In this document: positions 45,072 to 54,215 of the stretch, in pieces
How positions within the stretch are numbered: the first letter of the stretch is position 1
How the letters are laid out: each line of letters opens with the position of its first letter
Assembly: GCA_910588245.1 (NCBI GenBank)
Contig: CAJUQP010000021.1
Coordinates: 1-55,814 of the forward strand
DNA length: 55,814 nucleotides
DNA from: an uncultured Muribaculaceae bacterium
Lineage (GTDB): Bacteria; Bacteroidota; Bacteroidia; Bacteroidales; Muribaculaceae
Reading direction: 5' to 3'
Notes under the pieces: generated by a model
What the model was told of the DNA's origin: nothing
What the model saw: only the letters and a program-made list of their open reading frames with translations
The model's database searches: none
Translations under genes and position numbers: made by a program

Positions 45072-46535
45072 TCATAGCTTCGAAAATTGACAAAACCTCA
45101 TCACGCTCTCGCCCGGCAGCAATGCCTGCAGGTCGGCCAGCAGGCAATCGCGGCGATACTGATATTCTATCAGCCGCTCCAGGCAGGCGAGATACATCCC
45201 GTATTCCCTGGCGCGCGCCAGACGGTTGTGCTCACCCTCCGTGCGGCCGTAAGCCTCCACCCTCCGCGCGAGATACCCCCGCAGCTCCGCGGCCCTCGCC
45301 ACCTCGCTGCGCGAGGCCCTGTCGAGCTTCGCCGTCTCAGCCACCACCAGTGCCGTCTTGTCGGCCACGCGGCGCCCCAGGCGCTCGCGTTCAGCCTCCA
45401 TCACGGCCCGCTCCCCGCGGAGCGTCTGCCGGCGGTGACGCTGCACGGAATTGATTGGTATGGTGAAAGTCACCCCCGCGTCCACATTATACGAGTCCGG
45501 CAGTCCCGAACGGAAATAGCGCGCATAGCGCAGGAAAGGCGCCAGCCGGAAATCCTCCCACCATTTCACGTTCCTCTCCCTCTCCGTGAGCAGCTCCATG
45601 CGGAGCTCCAGCAGCCGCATGTCCCCCTGCGAGGAGGCCACGTGCTCCACCAGCGCCGCCGAGTCGATCCTCACCGTCGTGGCCTCGACACCACGAAGCG
45701 TCAGCGCCGCGGGCCACTCCCTCTCAATCTCCGAGAGCTTCCTCTCGGCGTCCATGCGCTCGTTGAGCGTGCGCACGAGTTCGTCGCTGCTTATATTCTC
45801 GTTGGTCAGAAGATAGTTCTGTGCCTCATCGAGAAGCCGCAGCAACGCCACACGGTGACGGAGCACTCCCGCCAGCAGACTGTCGTAATGCTCCGTTATG
45901 AGATGCTTCAGGCGGAAGTCGTAAATGTCCGTGCGCTCCTTCTCATATCCCGCGCGGGCTATCTCCTCCTCTAAGGCCGCCACGCGGCGGCGACCCCCCT
46001 GACCCAACAGCGAGCTCTGGAAGATATACCAACGGAGCTCGGCCTGAAACTTCGCGCGGTAGTGACCCTCGCCCGTCTCGTCCTCATATCCGCCGTTACC
46101 TTTCAGCCGGTAGTAGGTCTGTCCCGTGATCTCGAGACCCGTCTTGCCGTTACCCTCCCTGATCTTGTCGAGGGTATTGGCGCGCAGCGCCGCGTCGAGC
46201 TGCGCCGACACCGCCGGAGTGCTGTCCACATCGAGTGCGTCGGCCGCTCCCCGCGTCGAGAGACGCTCCCGGGCATCCCCTCCGAAGATAAGGCTGTCGA
46301 GTGCCGCGAAACTCCTGTCGAACCGCCCGATAATCTCCGAGCCACCGCCATATGAAACGTACGTAGTCTCTTCTTCGGGAGATGTCATCGCTTGAACAAT
46401 GACACCTCCCGTAGTCTCAATGCATGTGGCTCCGCAATAGGGGAAATCCGACAAATAAGCGACCCACAGTGCCACAATACTCAAGAGAGTTATCCGTATC
46501 ACTCCGATTATCAGTTTAATAGGTTCTTCTGCCAT
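45072..46535 (-). CDS. TolC-like outer-membrane channel for exopolysaccharide export
   Basis: Outer-membrane-factor-type protein, about 487 residues from ATG 46535 (MAEEPIKLIIGVIRITLLSI); a GTG at 46553 is possible. After an N-terminal export segment, the protein has two long helical repeats with heptad character (VAALEEEIARAGYEKERTDI; QTLRGERAVMEAERERLGRR) and short beta strands between (GLEITGQTYYRLKG; NVDAGVTFTIPIN), the duplicated pattern of TolC. It is expected to span outer membrane and periplasm and dock with the HlyD-like adaptor. It starts 19 bp after the end of the fimbrillin-like gene upstream, which suggests one transcript. Overall similarity to TolC is low and the call rests on architecture and context. 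Confidence 0.75.
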   Translation of the reverse strand: MAEEPIKLIIGVIRITLLSIVALWVAYLSDFPYCGATCIETTGGVIVQAMTSPEEETTYVSYGGGSEIIGRFDRSFAALDSLIFGGDARERLSTRGAADALDVDSTPAVSAQLDAALRANTLDKIREGNGKTGLEITGQTYYRLKGNGGYEDETGEGHYRAKFQAELRWYIFQSSLLGQGGRRRVAALEEEIARAGYEKERTDIYDFRLKHLITEHYDSLLAGVLRHRVALLRLLDEAQNYLLTNENISSDELVRTLNERMDAERKLSEIEREWPAALTLRGVEATTVRIDSAALVEHVASSQGDMRLLELRMELLTERERNVKWWEDFRLAPFLRYARYFRSGLPDSYNVDAGVTFTIPINSVQRHRRQTLRGERAVMEAERERLGRRVADKTALVVAETAKLDRASRSEVARAAELRGYLARRVEAYGRTEGEHNRLARAREYGMYLACLERLIEYQYRRDCLLADLQALLPGESVMRFCQFSKL

Positions 46536-46554
46536 CGAATAATTGAAAGTCACT

Positions 46555-48393
46555 CTATTCCGTCACTTCAACCACAAGTCTGACAGCTTTCTGTTGGTTT
46601 CTGCTAGAAGAGCTACCACTATTACCATTATAAAAGAATCCATAGGCTTTATCATACCCGCCAGCGAAATAGAGATTAGTCGCATTGGTAGTAGATGAAG
46701 TAGCAGCAAACCAATAATATCCCCGGCCATCTGTTTTATAAATAGTACCGCCGTTAAGATTACTACCATTGGCAGCCGGAAAGAATATTGCATCAAGATT
46801 TTTCAGCATATCAATGCTTTCGAGAGTGATCGCATTATAATCAAAGGTACTACCCTGGTTATTATGATTCACAAGTGTATTCATATATGATGTATTATAC
46901 GAACCACCTTTTTCTTTTATCAAATTTTTTGCACCTTCCTTATCATTCTTGCTTATACCACAAAGTACTATGAGACCGTGCACGTCACTACCGTCTATAC
47001 CGGCCTTCTTTATAATACATCCCTGGATAAAGTAGTTGTTAAATAGCGCTTCAAACATCTCTTTTCGAGGCGTTCTGTAAGTCCGCTTATCATCTGCGAG
47101 ACGTCCACTCCTCATATAAGCCTCTCCGAAATCAAAGACACCATCGTTAAGCCATAGATCCTTTATCGAGCTGTTGTTCGATCCTGCGGAAGGCCAATAA
47201 GATCCTCCACAGGTTTTGTCCCATTGATTCATTTTTATAGTCGTTGGCTTCTGAGCGTTCTCAATTCCTGTAGCACCCCATGCAAAGTGCCCGATAAGTT
47301 CAGGAGATGTCAGTATTGTCGCCCCAGCATAGTCAATGCCGCCGGCATCAGTGAAATAAGCCTGATTTGGATGGATGCCCCAAACCCCGGTATTAGTATT
47401 GTAATAGAGGTTTCCCACTACAAAACGCCACTTCTTGCCATCATACTCAATCGCAGGACCTACTGTCTCAGGGCCAGTGGTCTCATCATCCTTTTTAATG
47501 GTCATATCAACGGGTTGACCGGAATAACGGGGCGTATTACCTTCTCCAAGATCTTTCCGTACATATTCATTCGCAGTCCAGTTTCTTGGGTCGAGACGAC
47601 CGGTATATGTCTTTCCGTCCAGCTTAATATTGAATTCTGGCGTAATCCCTTCGCGGGGAAGAATAGTCATGTAGAATTCGTTCCCATTGCCTACTGTTAC
47701 CTTGACATCACCAACAGTTGGGGTGAAACTGCCGGTAGTGAAAGAAAAAACACCGCTTGAAGCGACATTCGCCCCACTAACTGTCACCTGTTGGCCTTCG
47801 GCAGAAATGCCTTCAGGCAAAGAGAGTGAAAAACGTCCATAAGAAACGCATCTCGCAAGGCTGATGTTCTCAACATATGCATGACCATCAGTTACAAATA
47901 CTACTGCCTCCTCAGAAAAGAGGCAATCGTTTGCACCAACCGATACCAACTCTCCATTAGAACTCAAAATTCCATCCTGTTCTGAAAGATCATAAATTAC
48001 AGTCTTGTCATTTTCATCCGTTTCTCTATTGCCTATATAGAAAAATTTCAAAGTATTTTCCCCCTCATTCAATCCAGTCAATGTCCCATCGAATCGCCCT
48101 TGCCGATTATAGGCGTAATCGTCAAGAAGGGTTAGTTCACCTACTTTTGAACCGTCCGTAGTCGTCACGACAATACGATCTCCCTTGCTCCAGACACATT
48201 CAAGATCGCCATGCGCATTCTCCGAAAAATCTGTACGGGTAAGATTACCCATTCCCGGACGAAGCAAATCAACAGTCATCTTTACCGAATTTGCTTCGGG
48301 AGCGACAACAGAGTGCTCATTGCCGCAACTAACGAGCAGGGACATGCAGGCCGCCAGAATGATATCCAACCTTATAAAATTATTCATATTCAA
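46555..48393 (-). CDS. Fimbrillin-like lipoprotein with FISUMP-type C-terminal domain
   Basis: Lipoprotein of 612 residues (lipobox LLVSC). The N-terminal 270 residues share a pattern with the two genes upstream (LTRTDFSENAHGDLECVWSK, GDRIVVTTTDGSKVGELTLL; NWTANEYVRKDLGEG) and resemble Bacteroidales fimbrillin (Mfa/FimA-like) domains. The C-terminal half (PSAGSNNSSIKDLWLNDGVF; YYWFAATSSTTNATNLYFAG; QQKAVRLVVEV) looks like the Fibrobacter major paralogous (FISUMP/DUF1566) fold. It is probably displayed at the surface as an adhesin or fimbrial tip. It is AT-rich compared with the exopolysaccharide genes it precedes by 19 bp. Confidence 0.75.
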   Translation of the reverse strand: MNMNNFIRLDIILAACMSLLVSCGNEHSVVAPEANSVKMTVDLLRPGMGNLTRTDFSENAHGDLECVWSKGDRIVVTTTDGSKVGELTLLDDYAYNRQGRFDGTLTGLNEGENTLKFFYIGNRETDENDKTVIYDLSEQDGILSSNGELVSVGANDCLFSEEAVVFVTDGHAYVENISLARCVSYGRFSLSLPEGISAEGQQVTVSGANVASSGVFSFTTGSFTPTVGDVKVTVGNGNEFYMTILPREGITPEFNIKLDGKTYTGRLDPRNWTANEYVRKDLGEGNTPRYSGQPVDMTIKKDDETTGPETVGPAIEYDGKKWRFVVGNLYYNTNTGVWGIHPNQAYFTDAGGIDYAGATILTSPELIGHFAWGATGIENAQKPTTIKMNQWDKTCGGSYWPSAGSNNSSIKDLWLNDGVFDFGEAYMRSGRLADDKRTYRTPRKEMFEALFNNYFIQGCIIKKAGIDGSDVHGLIVLCGISKNDKEGAKNLIKEKGGSYNTSYMNTLVNHNNQGSTFDYNAITLESIDMLKNLDAIFFPAANGSNLNGGTIYKTDGRGYYWFAATSSTTNATNLYFAGGYDKAYGFFYNGNSGSSSSRNQQKAVRLVVEVTE

Positions 48394-48429
48394 TAATTTA
48401 TATTATTTATTAATAATAATACTTGTGAA

Positions 48430-48453
48430 CGCAGGAGGTATCATCCTCCTGCG
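48430..48453. terminator. Hairpin between two fimbrillin-like genes
   Basis: CGCAGGAGG (48430-48438), loop TATCAT, CCTCCTGCG (48445-48453), a perfect 9-bp stem in the 160-bp gap. On the transcribed (minus) strand it is followed by TTCACAAG, so termination would be partial. Confidence 0.65.
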
Positions 48454-48553
48454 CCCTTGATAATATTAGTTCGCTTGAAAGCGCAAACCAATAGATGAAA
48501 CATCACCACTCAATTATTGAGACGGATTCTATTATTATGGCAAGAGAAATGCA

Positions 48554-50404
48554 TTAATCATCGTAAACACAACGCACTACGAGTCCATATGTCCTTGGGA
48601 GCTCCTTATATTGTAACTCTATAGTTTTTCTTGAAGTATCTAAAACTATTCCAAAGCTGTTTGCATATCCTTCGCGTTTTGAATCAGACGCCCAATAAAA
48701 GGCCTGAGATCCATATTTACTCAAACCTCCAGCTAATGTATATCCTGTAAGTTTAAAATCAACATATCCTACGCAATCATTATTAATTGCAATAGAATTT
48801 ACATTATCTTTTGTATACGAACCCTTTAATTTATGTATAGAGAGATAATTAGAAGAGCCGGATTTCATATAATACCAAACATAAGTAGCCCCCTCCTCAG
48901 TTTTCGCGAAAAAAGGATAATACGTTTGATCATTCCAAATAAACGAACGAGAATAAGAATAACTCGTCCCGCTATTTTCGGGAACTAATTTTTCATATTC
49001 CTCACCGGAAGGAATTCTGAAACCTTCGGGTTGCGCAGAAAGTTCTAAAGTATTCTGACGTCTACCCCAATTAAACCTGCCTTTTACGGAACACCAATCC
49101 AAAGGCTTGTTTGTTCCAAGATAGACCATTTTGTCAAAATTTTTATAGTCGTCAATCGAACTAAGCTGTCGTTTCAAAACCTCATAATACCAAACTTGCT
49201 CTGCATTTGGAACCCAGGTTGTACAACATTGAGAATCATAATCAGCATCAGATGCAACAAAGCCAAAATCGCGATCCCACTGGAAGAAGAATATATAAGG
49301 ATTGTCCGACACTTCAAGTGTTTTCTTGCTGGTATATTTCATCGGGGCAATATTCTGTTCAGCAAATGGTATTCCTGGAATATAAGAATAAAGATAATAA
49401 TCATTATATGAACTATTATGATCCATCCAAGATGCGACATTGCTTTCTGTCCAATGCATGCCAAAGATTCTATCATCCACAACCGGTTCATCAGCTTTCA
49501 TATCTACAAGCACTCCTTCACGAATGCCTTTGCGTACATATTCATTGGCTGTCCACCTGCGTTCTGCGAGAGAACCACTATATTCTTTGCCGTTGATGGT
49601 TACAGAAAATGTCGGGGTGACTGTAGAATTGTCCTGCATAGGTATCGTGATGTACAAATCATTGCCAGTTTGGCCGTTCACCGATATACCCTTACTATTG
49701 TTTCCGATTCCTATTTGTCCATTATAATGAAGATTCACCGCACACCTAATTCCATCGACTCCCCCCTCTGGAGCAGTGATTGTAACTGTCTCATTCGTTC
49801 GACTAACACCATCCGGGAATGAAAGCGTGAAATGTCCGAAGGCAAAAGGACGGGTCATAACTACGTCATTACCATCCGCGGTATAAACCTTACCATCAGA
49901 AACAGAAACTGACACTCCAGTTTTTACAAGTATATCTTTATCAGAAAGAGACTCCATTGTCCCTGTCTGATTATTGTAAAATAAACTTATGTATTTATAC
50001 TGTGCTGAATTATCTAAGTCTGACTGCTTTTTTTCCCTGCCAAGGTAAACGAAATTAAGGTTCTGCGTATCAGCAGTGATTCGTTCAAGATTGTCAGAAT
50101 GGAAATGTGCGAAATTCGTACCATCTCCATCCTTTAAACTAAGATACCCTTTTATGTCGCCATTTGCATCAGAAACCATAATCCGGTCATCAGATTCCCA
50201 GACACATTTGAGATCACCAGTCTCAGTCTCGCTGAGAGACGTACGAGTATCTCCATCAAAAACGCCAGCTTTACGGATTCCAACAGTCATGCTGACAACG
50301 CCTCCCTCATCCTGAGTATCGTAAAACTCCTCGCTTGTGCAGCTTGCAAATCCGAAGGCGAGAAGCAATGCGGCAAACGCATTTAAGTATGTTTTTCTCT
50401 TCAT
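48554..50404 (-). CDS. Fimbrillin-like lipoprotein with FISUMP domain
   Basis: Lipoprotein of 616 residues from ATG 50404 (MKRKTYLNAFAALLLAFGFASC); the frame runs on to 50473 but that start would bury the signal peptide. N-terminal fimbrillin-like part: RTSLSETETGDLKCVWESDD, RIMVSDANGDIKGYLSL, RRWTANEYVRKGIREG. C-terminal FISUMP part: GFRIPSGEEYEKLVPENSG, AFYWASDSKREGYANSFGI and final TYGLVVRCVYDD, the family's typical ending. Surface adhesin or fimbrial subunit is likely. The codon use and low GC match the following paralogue and differ from the exopolysaccharide genes. Confidence 0.78.
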   Translation of the reverse strand: MKRKTYLNAFAALLLAFGFASCTSEEFYDTQDEGGVVSMTVGIRKAGVFDGDTRTSLSETETGDLKCVWESDDRIMVSDANGDIKGYLSLKDGDGTNFAHFHSDNLERITADTQNLNFVYLGREKKQSDLDNSAQYKYISLFYNNQTGTMESLSDKDILVKTGVSVSVSDGKVYTADGNDVVMTRPFAFGHFTLSFPDGVSRTNETVTITAPEGGVDGIRCAVNLHYNGQIGIGNNSKGISVNGQTGNDLYITIPMQDNSTVTPTFSVTINGKEYSGSLAERRWTANEYVRKGIREGVLVDMKADEPVVDDRIFGMHWTESNVASWMDHNSSYNDYYLYSYIPGIPFAEQNIAPMKYTSKKTLEVSDNPYIFFFQWDRDFGFVASDADYDSQCCTTWVPNAEQVWYYEVLKRQLSSIDDYKNFDKMVYLGTNKPLDWCSVKGRFNWGRRQNTLELSAQPEGFRIPSGEEYEKLVPENSGTSYSYSRSFIWNDQTYYPFFAKTEEGATYVWYYMKSGSSNYLSIHKLKGSYTKDNVNSIAINNDCVGYVDFKLTGYTLAGGLSKYGSQAFYWASDSKREGYANSFGIVLDTSRKTIELQYKELPRTYGLVVRCVYDD

Positions 50405-50428
50405 TATTTTAAGTTTTAGTGAAATACG

Positions 50429-50471
50429 GTGCATCCGTTTTAAAGACACATACGGACTACAACGGATGCAC
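50429..50471. terminator. Hairpin upstream of the FISUMP lipoprotein gene
   Basis: GTGCATCCGTT (50429-50439) pairs with AACGGATGCAC (50461-50471), loop of 21. It lies in the 113-bp gap between two co-oriented lipoprotein genes, with no T run, so attenuation or RNA processing is as likely as termination. Confidence 0.55.
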
Positions 50472-50517
50472 ACCGTTTAATAAATATACACGACCTTTAA
50501 CTCAGTTTGAAAGAACA

Positions 50518-52014
50518 TTAATAGCCATGACCCGGTGCATCGGGGGTAATGAAACCGCTATCGTTCTTTTTCCAAGCAGGCACAAGAACCACCTGAGGCT
50601 TATCCTTGGCAAGAGTCCATGAATCCTTGCTTACAGGTCCGTCAGTGCCTTCTTCTTTCCAACCCAGGAATTCATAGCCATCCTTGGTAGGATTCGAGTT
50701 GCCATTCCCGGGCAGACCGACAGTAACCTCGTCCTCTTTCGAAGGATTAGGAATCTCTTTGGTTTGACCGTCATCATATTTCAAAGTTACCTTGTAATCA
50801 ATCGTGCTCTTCTCCCACTGAGCATATAATGTCTTCTCCATACCTTTATCAGTGAGGGTGGCATCATAAGTAAGAGTTATCTTCGAACCAACTGCATAGT
50901 TGGTGCCTGTTCCATTTTCCTCAGTATTCCAGCCTGTGAAATCATATCCCTCTCTTGTTTGACCGAATTGCAAAGCGTCGTAAGAAGATATAGTGAACTC
51001 ATATGATTTAGCATCCGTAGTCTGCTCGGAGTTCTTGACAACGTCTTCTGTTCCTCTGTAGTTCTGATCGTAGTGAATGACAAATGTTTTTTGATCGTCG
51101 CTGCCATCCGTGTGCTTTACGTTGATGGGATATGCGCCGCCTTCATTTTTGCGGAAAAATTTGTTCTTATCAATCAGGTGGGTGCGATAGGTGTAACCCT
51201 CATATTCCTCACCATTGACAGTGACATTAAACTTTATCTTTCCCTCGGCACTTCCGGGCACGAACGTCACATAGAAATCGTTCTGAGTGGCTTTCAATTT
51301 AATTGCCTGCTCGCCACGCGAAGCAGTGATATTTTCAGGGAACGCTATTGTCGCGCCGGTCTTAATGTCGCCGGCCTCAGTGTCGATGGTGATAACTGCA
51401 CCGTCAGCATCGAATGTGAGAGGTTCGCCATCATAAAGAAGTGTGAAGCGTCCGAATGCGAACTGACGCTTGAGCCTGAGATTTTCGAATGTGGCTTTTC
51501 CGCCGATGACGTGTATCACTCCGGGAGTGAGCATAAGGTCGTTGGCAGCAAGAGCATTGGCATTGGTGCTTATCTGATTCTCCAATTCATAGCTCATATC
51601 GGTCATTTTTCCACTGCCGCCATTATACTGATGAGCGTGGCCAAGTGTATAGAAATAGACGTTATGATCGCCATTGGTAGGAATGGCTTTTATCTTACCC
51701 TCGAAGTTGGCAAGGGTATGCGCTTCGTCGGCAAAACCGGTCACCTCAAGATGACCGAGATATGTGCCATCGGTGTAAGAAACATGGATATATTCACCCA
51801 TATTCCATGTCATTATGAGTTTTTGCTCATTATCATCAAGGCCAAGGTTAGTTCTTGTGTTCAATTCCCCCTTAGAGATTGTACCCGAAAGCGTTATCTC
51901 GCTCATATTATCGGCTGATGTCTCCAAGACCGGCGATTCGCTCTGGCACGCTGCAAGTGAGAGTGCAAGGAAAGCGGACGGAAGCAATTTGGCTCCCCAA
52001 AATCTATTGGACAT
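50518..52014 (-). CDS. Fimbrillin-like lipoprotein with Listeria-Bacteroides (InlB-type) repeats
   Basis: Lipoprotein of 498 residues (lipobox LSLAACQSE). The N-terminal domain follows the fimbrillin-like plan of its neighbours (LNTRTNLGLDDNEQKLIMTW, GEYIHVSYTDGTYLGHLEV; HLIDKNKFFRKNEGGAYPIN). The C-terminal 200 residues contain repeats of the Listeria-Bacteroides type (TREGYDFTGWNTEENGTGTN, KTLYAQWEK; KDGYEFLGWKEEGTDG), a beta-grasp module of surface proteins. The same module type occurs in the split gene just upstream. It is probably a surface-exposed adhesin-like protein. No function can be stated. Confidence 0.78.
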   Translation of the reverse strand: MSNRFWGAKLLPSAFLALSLAACQSESPVLETSADNMSEITLSGTISKGELNTRTNLGLDDNEQKLIMTWNMGEYIHVSYTDGTYLGHLEVTGFADEAHTLANFEGKIKAIPTNGDHNVYFYTLGHAHQYNGGSGKMTDMSYELENQISTNANALAANDLMLTPGVIHVIGGKATFENLRLKRQFAFGRFTLLYDGEPLTFDADGAVITIDTEAGDIKTGATIAFPENITASRGEQAIKLKATQNDFYVTFVPGSAEGKIKFNVTVNGEEYEGYTYRTHLIDKNKFFRKNEGGAYPINVKHTDGSDDQKTFVIHYDQNYRGTEDVVKNSEQTTDAKSYEFTISSYDALQFGQTREGYDFTGWNTEENGTGTNYAVGSKITLTYDATLTDKGMEKTLYAQWEKSTIDYKVTLKYDDGQTKEIPNPSKEDEVTVGLPGNGNSNPTKDGYEFLGWKEEGTDGPVSKDSWTLAKDKPQVVLVPAWKKNDSGFITPDAPGHGY

Positions 52015-52091
52015 AGTGTTTATATTTAAGTAATATTAGTTATAAGAATTATCTGAAAAGGAATCTGAAAGTCGAGTCAGGATAGGAGGAG

Positions 52092-52119
52092 ATCCCCGTC
52101 GAGCGATGCCGACGGGGAT
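52092..52119. terminator. Hairpin between the split lipoprotein gene and its neighbour
   Basis: ATCCCCGTC (52092-52100) pairs with GACGGGGAT (52111-52119), loop of 10. It lies in the 140-bp gap. No T run follows on the transcribed strand. Confidence 0.65.
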
Positions 52120-52154
52120 GTCCTTTACGTTAGTGCCTTAGAGGGGCAATGCGA

Positions 52155-54075
52155 TTATCCCTCACCACCTGTGTCCTCACCACCGGCATTGGGATCCTGG
52201 GGAGGAGTGGGTGTCTCGCCGCCACCGCCGGTGATTCTCGACGACCATACGCCATAGAGGGTGACTTCCTTTGCGCCGTCTGGGATGGTGAACGTAGCGC
52301 CTTTGGCTATGAGCGTAGTGTTTTCATAGTCGGCCTCCGGAGTGAGCGACCAACCCTCGAAGGTGCGCTGCTCCCAAACGGGAGTGACATCGGGGATGGT
52401 GAAACTGTTGGTGTCGCTCTTGAGGTCAGCGGGGATGCCGGAAGTGCCTGTCAAAGCTGTGCCATTGACAGCATCGTCAGCGTTGTAGTATCTGAATTTC
52501 ACAACATACGCGTATTCATGATCTTTGTAGACCGGCTCAAAAGTAGTAGTGCTGTTTTTATCGCCGGCCTCAACCTCGATCTTCTCACCGGGCTCATAGA
52601 CTTTATCAGGATTGCTGGGATCTTTCCAGCCGACAAACTCTTTCCCTTCGGGAACTTCCGGAGTCTTGGAAGGAACTGTAAATTCTACCTTGTCGCCGGG
52701 TTCAGCCTCCTCTTTAAGATTGCCCTCTTCGCCGATGCCGGGGAAGACAAGGCTTACATCAACCTTGGTGGCGGGAGCATCGTGGTTGAGACGGAACACA
52801 TAGACACCGCTCTGGCCACAAGCCACAAAAATGAGGCCCGACTGCGGATCGACGGCCACGAAGTTGGAAGAATGGGCATCAGTGCCGGCTGCATGACCGA
52901 TTGCGTTGCCGTCGTTGTCATATTCCTTCACCTCATAAGCGTAGAGCTTAAGATTTGTGCCGTCATATTTCTCATAGACGCGGAGACCGGCGCCAGTAGC
53001 GGCATACACGTAGTCACCCTCCACGCAGACTGCCGTGGTGTTGGTGCCGTTCTGCCATACGGGAGCGTTGCCTGTGGAGCCATAGACGCGAAGACCGTTT
53101 ACTGTCCCTTGGCCCTTACCGCCGGCCACATATATATAACCGTTGGCGATGGCCATGGTGTGCTTGCCGAAGTGAGCGGCCGTCTCACCCTGGAGAGGAT
53201 ACCATACGCCGTTGGCGGGATCGTATGCCTCGGCATATTTCTCAGCAGAGGTGAGCGGAGCACCGAGCGAGCGGGCCTCGCCGCCGGCAAGAGGCACAAG
53301 CTGCGACTCAGTGTCGTCAGTGCGGAGCACATAGCCATCGGCTATGTATTTGCCACCGAATGTCTGGCTATAGGGAGCCACAACGGTGAACTCTGTCTCA
53401 TCAGTGAAATCGGAGGGCATGCTGAAGACGCCGCCGGCATAGCCGGTGGCCGCATATATTGTGTTGCCCTGGACATACACGGCGTTGGCCGACGATCCGG
53501 GAATGCCGATGGTATCCATGGCCTCAGTGCTTCCGATGGCCATGCGTCCAACCACAGCGCCGTTGTTGTAACATGTAAGGGGGAAATAGAGATTGCCGCC
53601 GTCTGCCACGACGTTGTTGAATTTAACGCGCAGCGATGTCATGGTATTGGAAATCGGGCTCACTCCCTGCTGCGGCGCCATGAGCGCGGCAATGCTAACT
53701 ACATCAAGTGCACCACCCCAAGCGTCAGCAGGTATTGACACATTCTCAATTTCACTGGCCTGATGATTGGAATGCCAGGAGATATAGGCATTTCCACCTG
53801 TCACGGCCACACCTGTGGCCGACCAATGATGAAGCGCCGCATCGCTTTCTGCGATAGGTGCGATTTTAGCCACGAGCTGAAGCCTGTCAGCTTTCTGGCC
53901 TCTGGTCTGGCCGGGGAATGTGATACGACCAGCCTGCGAAGCAGGATCTAAAGCTTTAAGTTTCAGCGAGTTATGTACGGGGGGGGGTATTTTGACCCCC
54001 GTTGTTGATGTCATCGGAGCACGATGCAAGCATCAAAGCCGATATACCGGCAAGTAGGAGATATTTATTTGCCAT
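52155..54075 (-). pseudogene. Surface lipoprotein split by a C9 tract (probable phase-variable CDS, OFF)
   Basis: From ATG 54075 the frame reads MANKYLLLAGISALMLASCS (lipobox LASC), then DDINNGGQNT, and ends soon after a run of nine C on the coding strand (G9 at 53979-53987). The long frame continues in another phase: VHNSLKLKALD and about 600 residues. With eight C the two join exactly as NTPPVHNS. The body has propeller-like repeats (GNTIYAATGYAGGVFSMPSD; GDYVYAATGAGLRVYEKYDG) and C-terminal Listeria-Bacteroides modules (GKEFVGWKDPSN, RTFEGWSLTP), ending in a Gly/Pro/Glu tail. A -7 promoter box lies at 54100-54107. It is first in a row of surface lipoprotein genes. Slipped-strand switching is the natural reading; a sequencing or assembly error in the homopolymer is the main alternative. 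Confidence 0.8.
53979..53987 (-). repeat. Homopolymer C9 (coding strand), candidate phase switch
   Basis: Nine G on the plus strand. It lies just after the lipobox region of the split surface lipoprotein. Loss of one base restores a continuous frame from 54075 to 52155. Confidence 0.85.
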
Positions 54076-54099
54076 AACTTATAAGTGTATAATTTTTTG

Positions 54100-54107
54100 C
54101 AAAGATA
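54100..54107 (-). promoter_or_regulatory. -7 box for the split surface lipoprotein
   Basis: TATCTTTG followed by CAAAA matches TANNTTTG; the ATG at 54075 lies 25 bp downstream, giving a leader of about 18 nt. No -33 match was seen. No comparable box was found in the gaps between the next three genes, supporting one transcript from here. Confidence 0.6.
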
Positions 54108-54215
54108 GTTATTTTAAATAATCCACGGTTCATTTGATTATACATTTTTATCCCGCATTTAAACATTTTTAACAATGCCCTCCAAATAGCCGATTCCATC
54201 CCCATGCAAAGGTAT

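Noticed and set aside
44726..45147. Several open frames encoding STLNPQ-type repeat peptides
   Set aside because: They come from the 7-bp minisatellite, which is open in every frame; there are no starts with promoters and no flanking gene structure.
52149..53738. 529-residue rightward open frame over the split lipoprotein gene
   Set aside because: The leftward frame has propeller and Listeria-Bacteroides repeats and a lipobox; the rightward one has no signal or motif.
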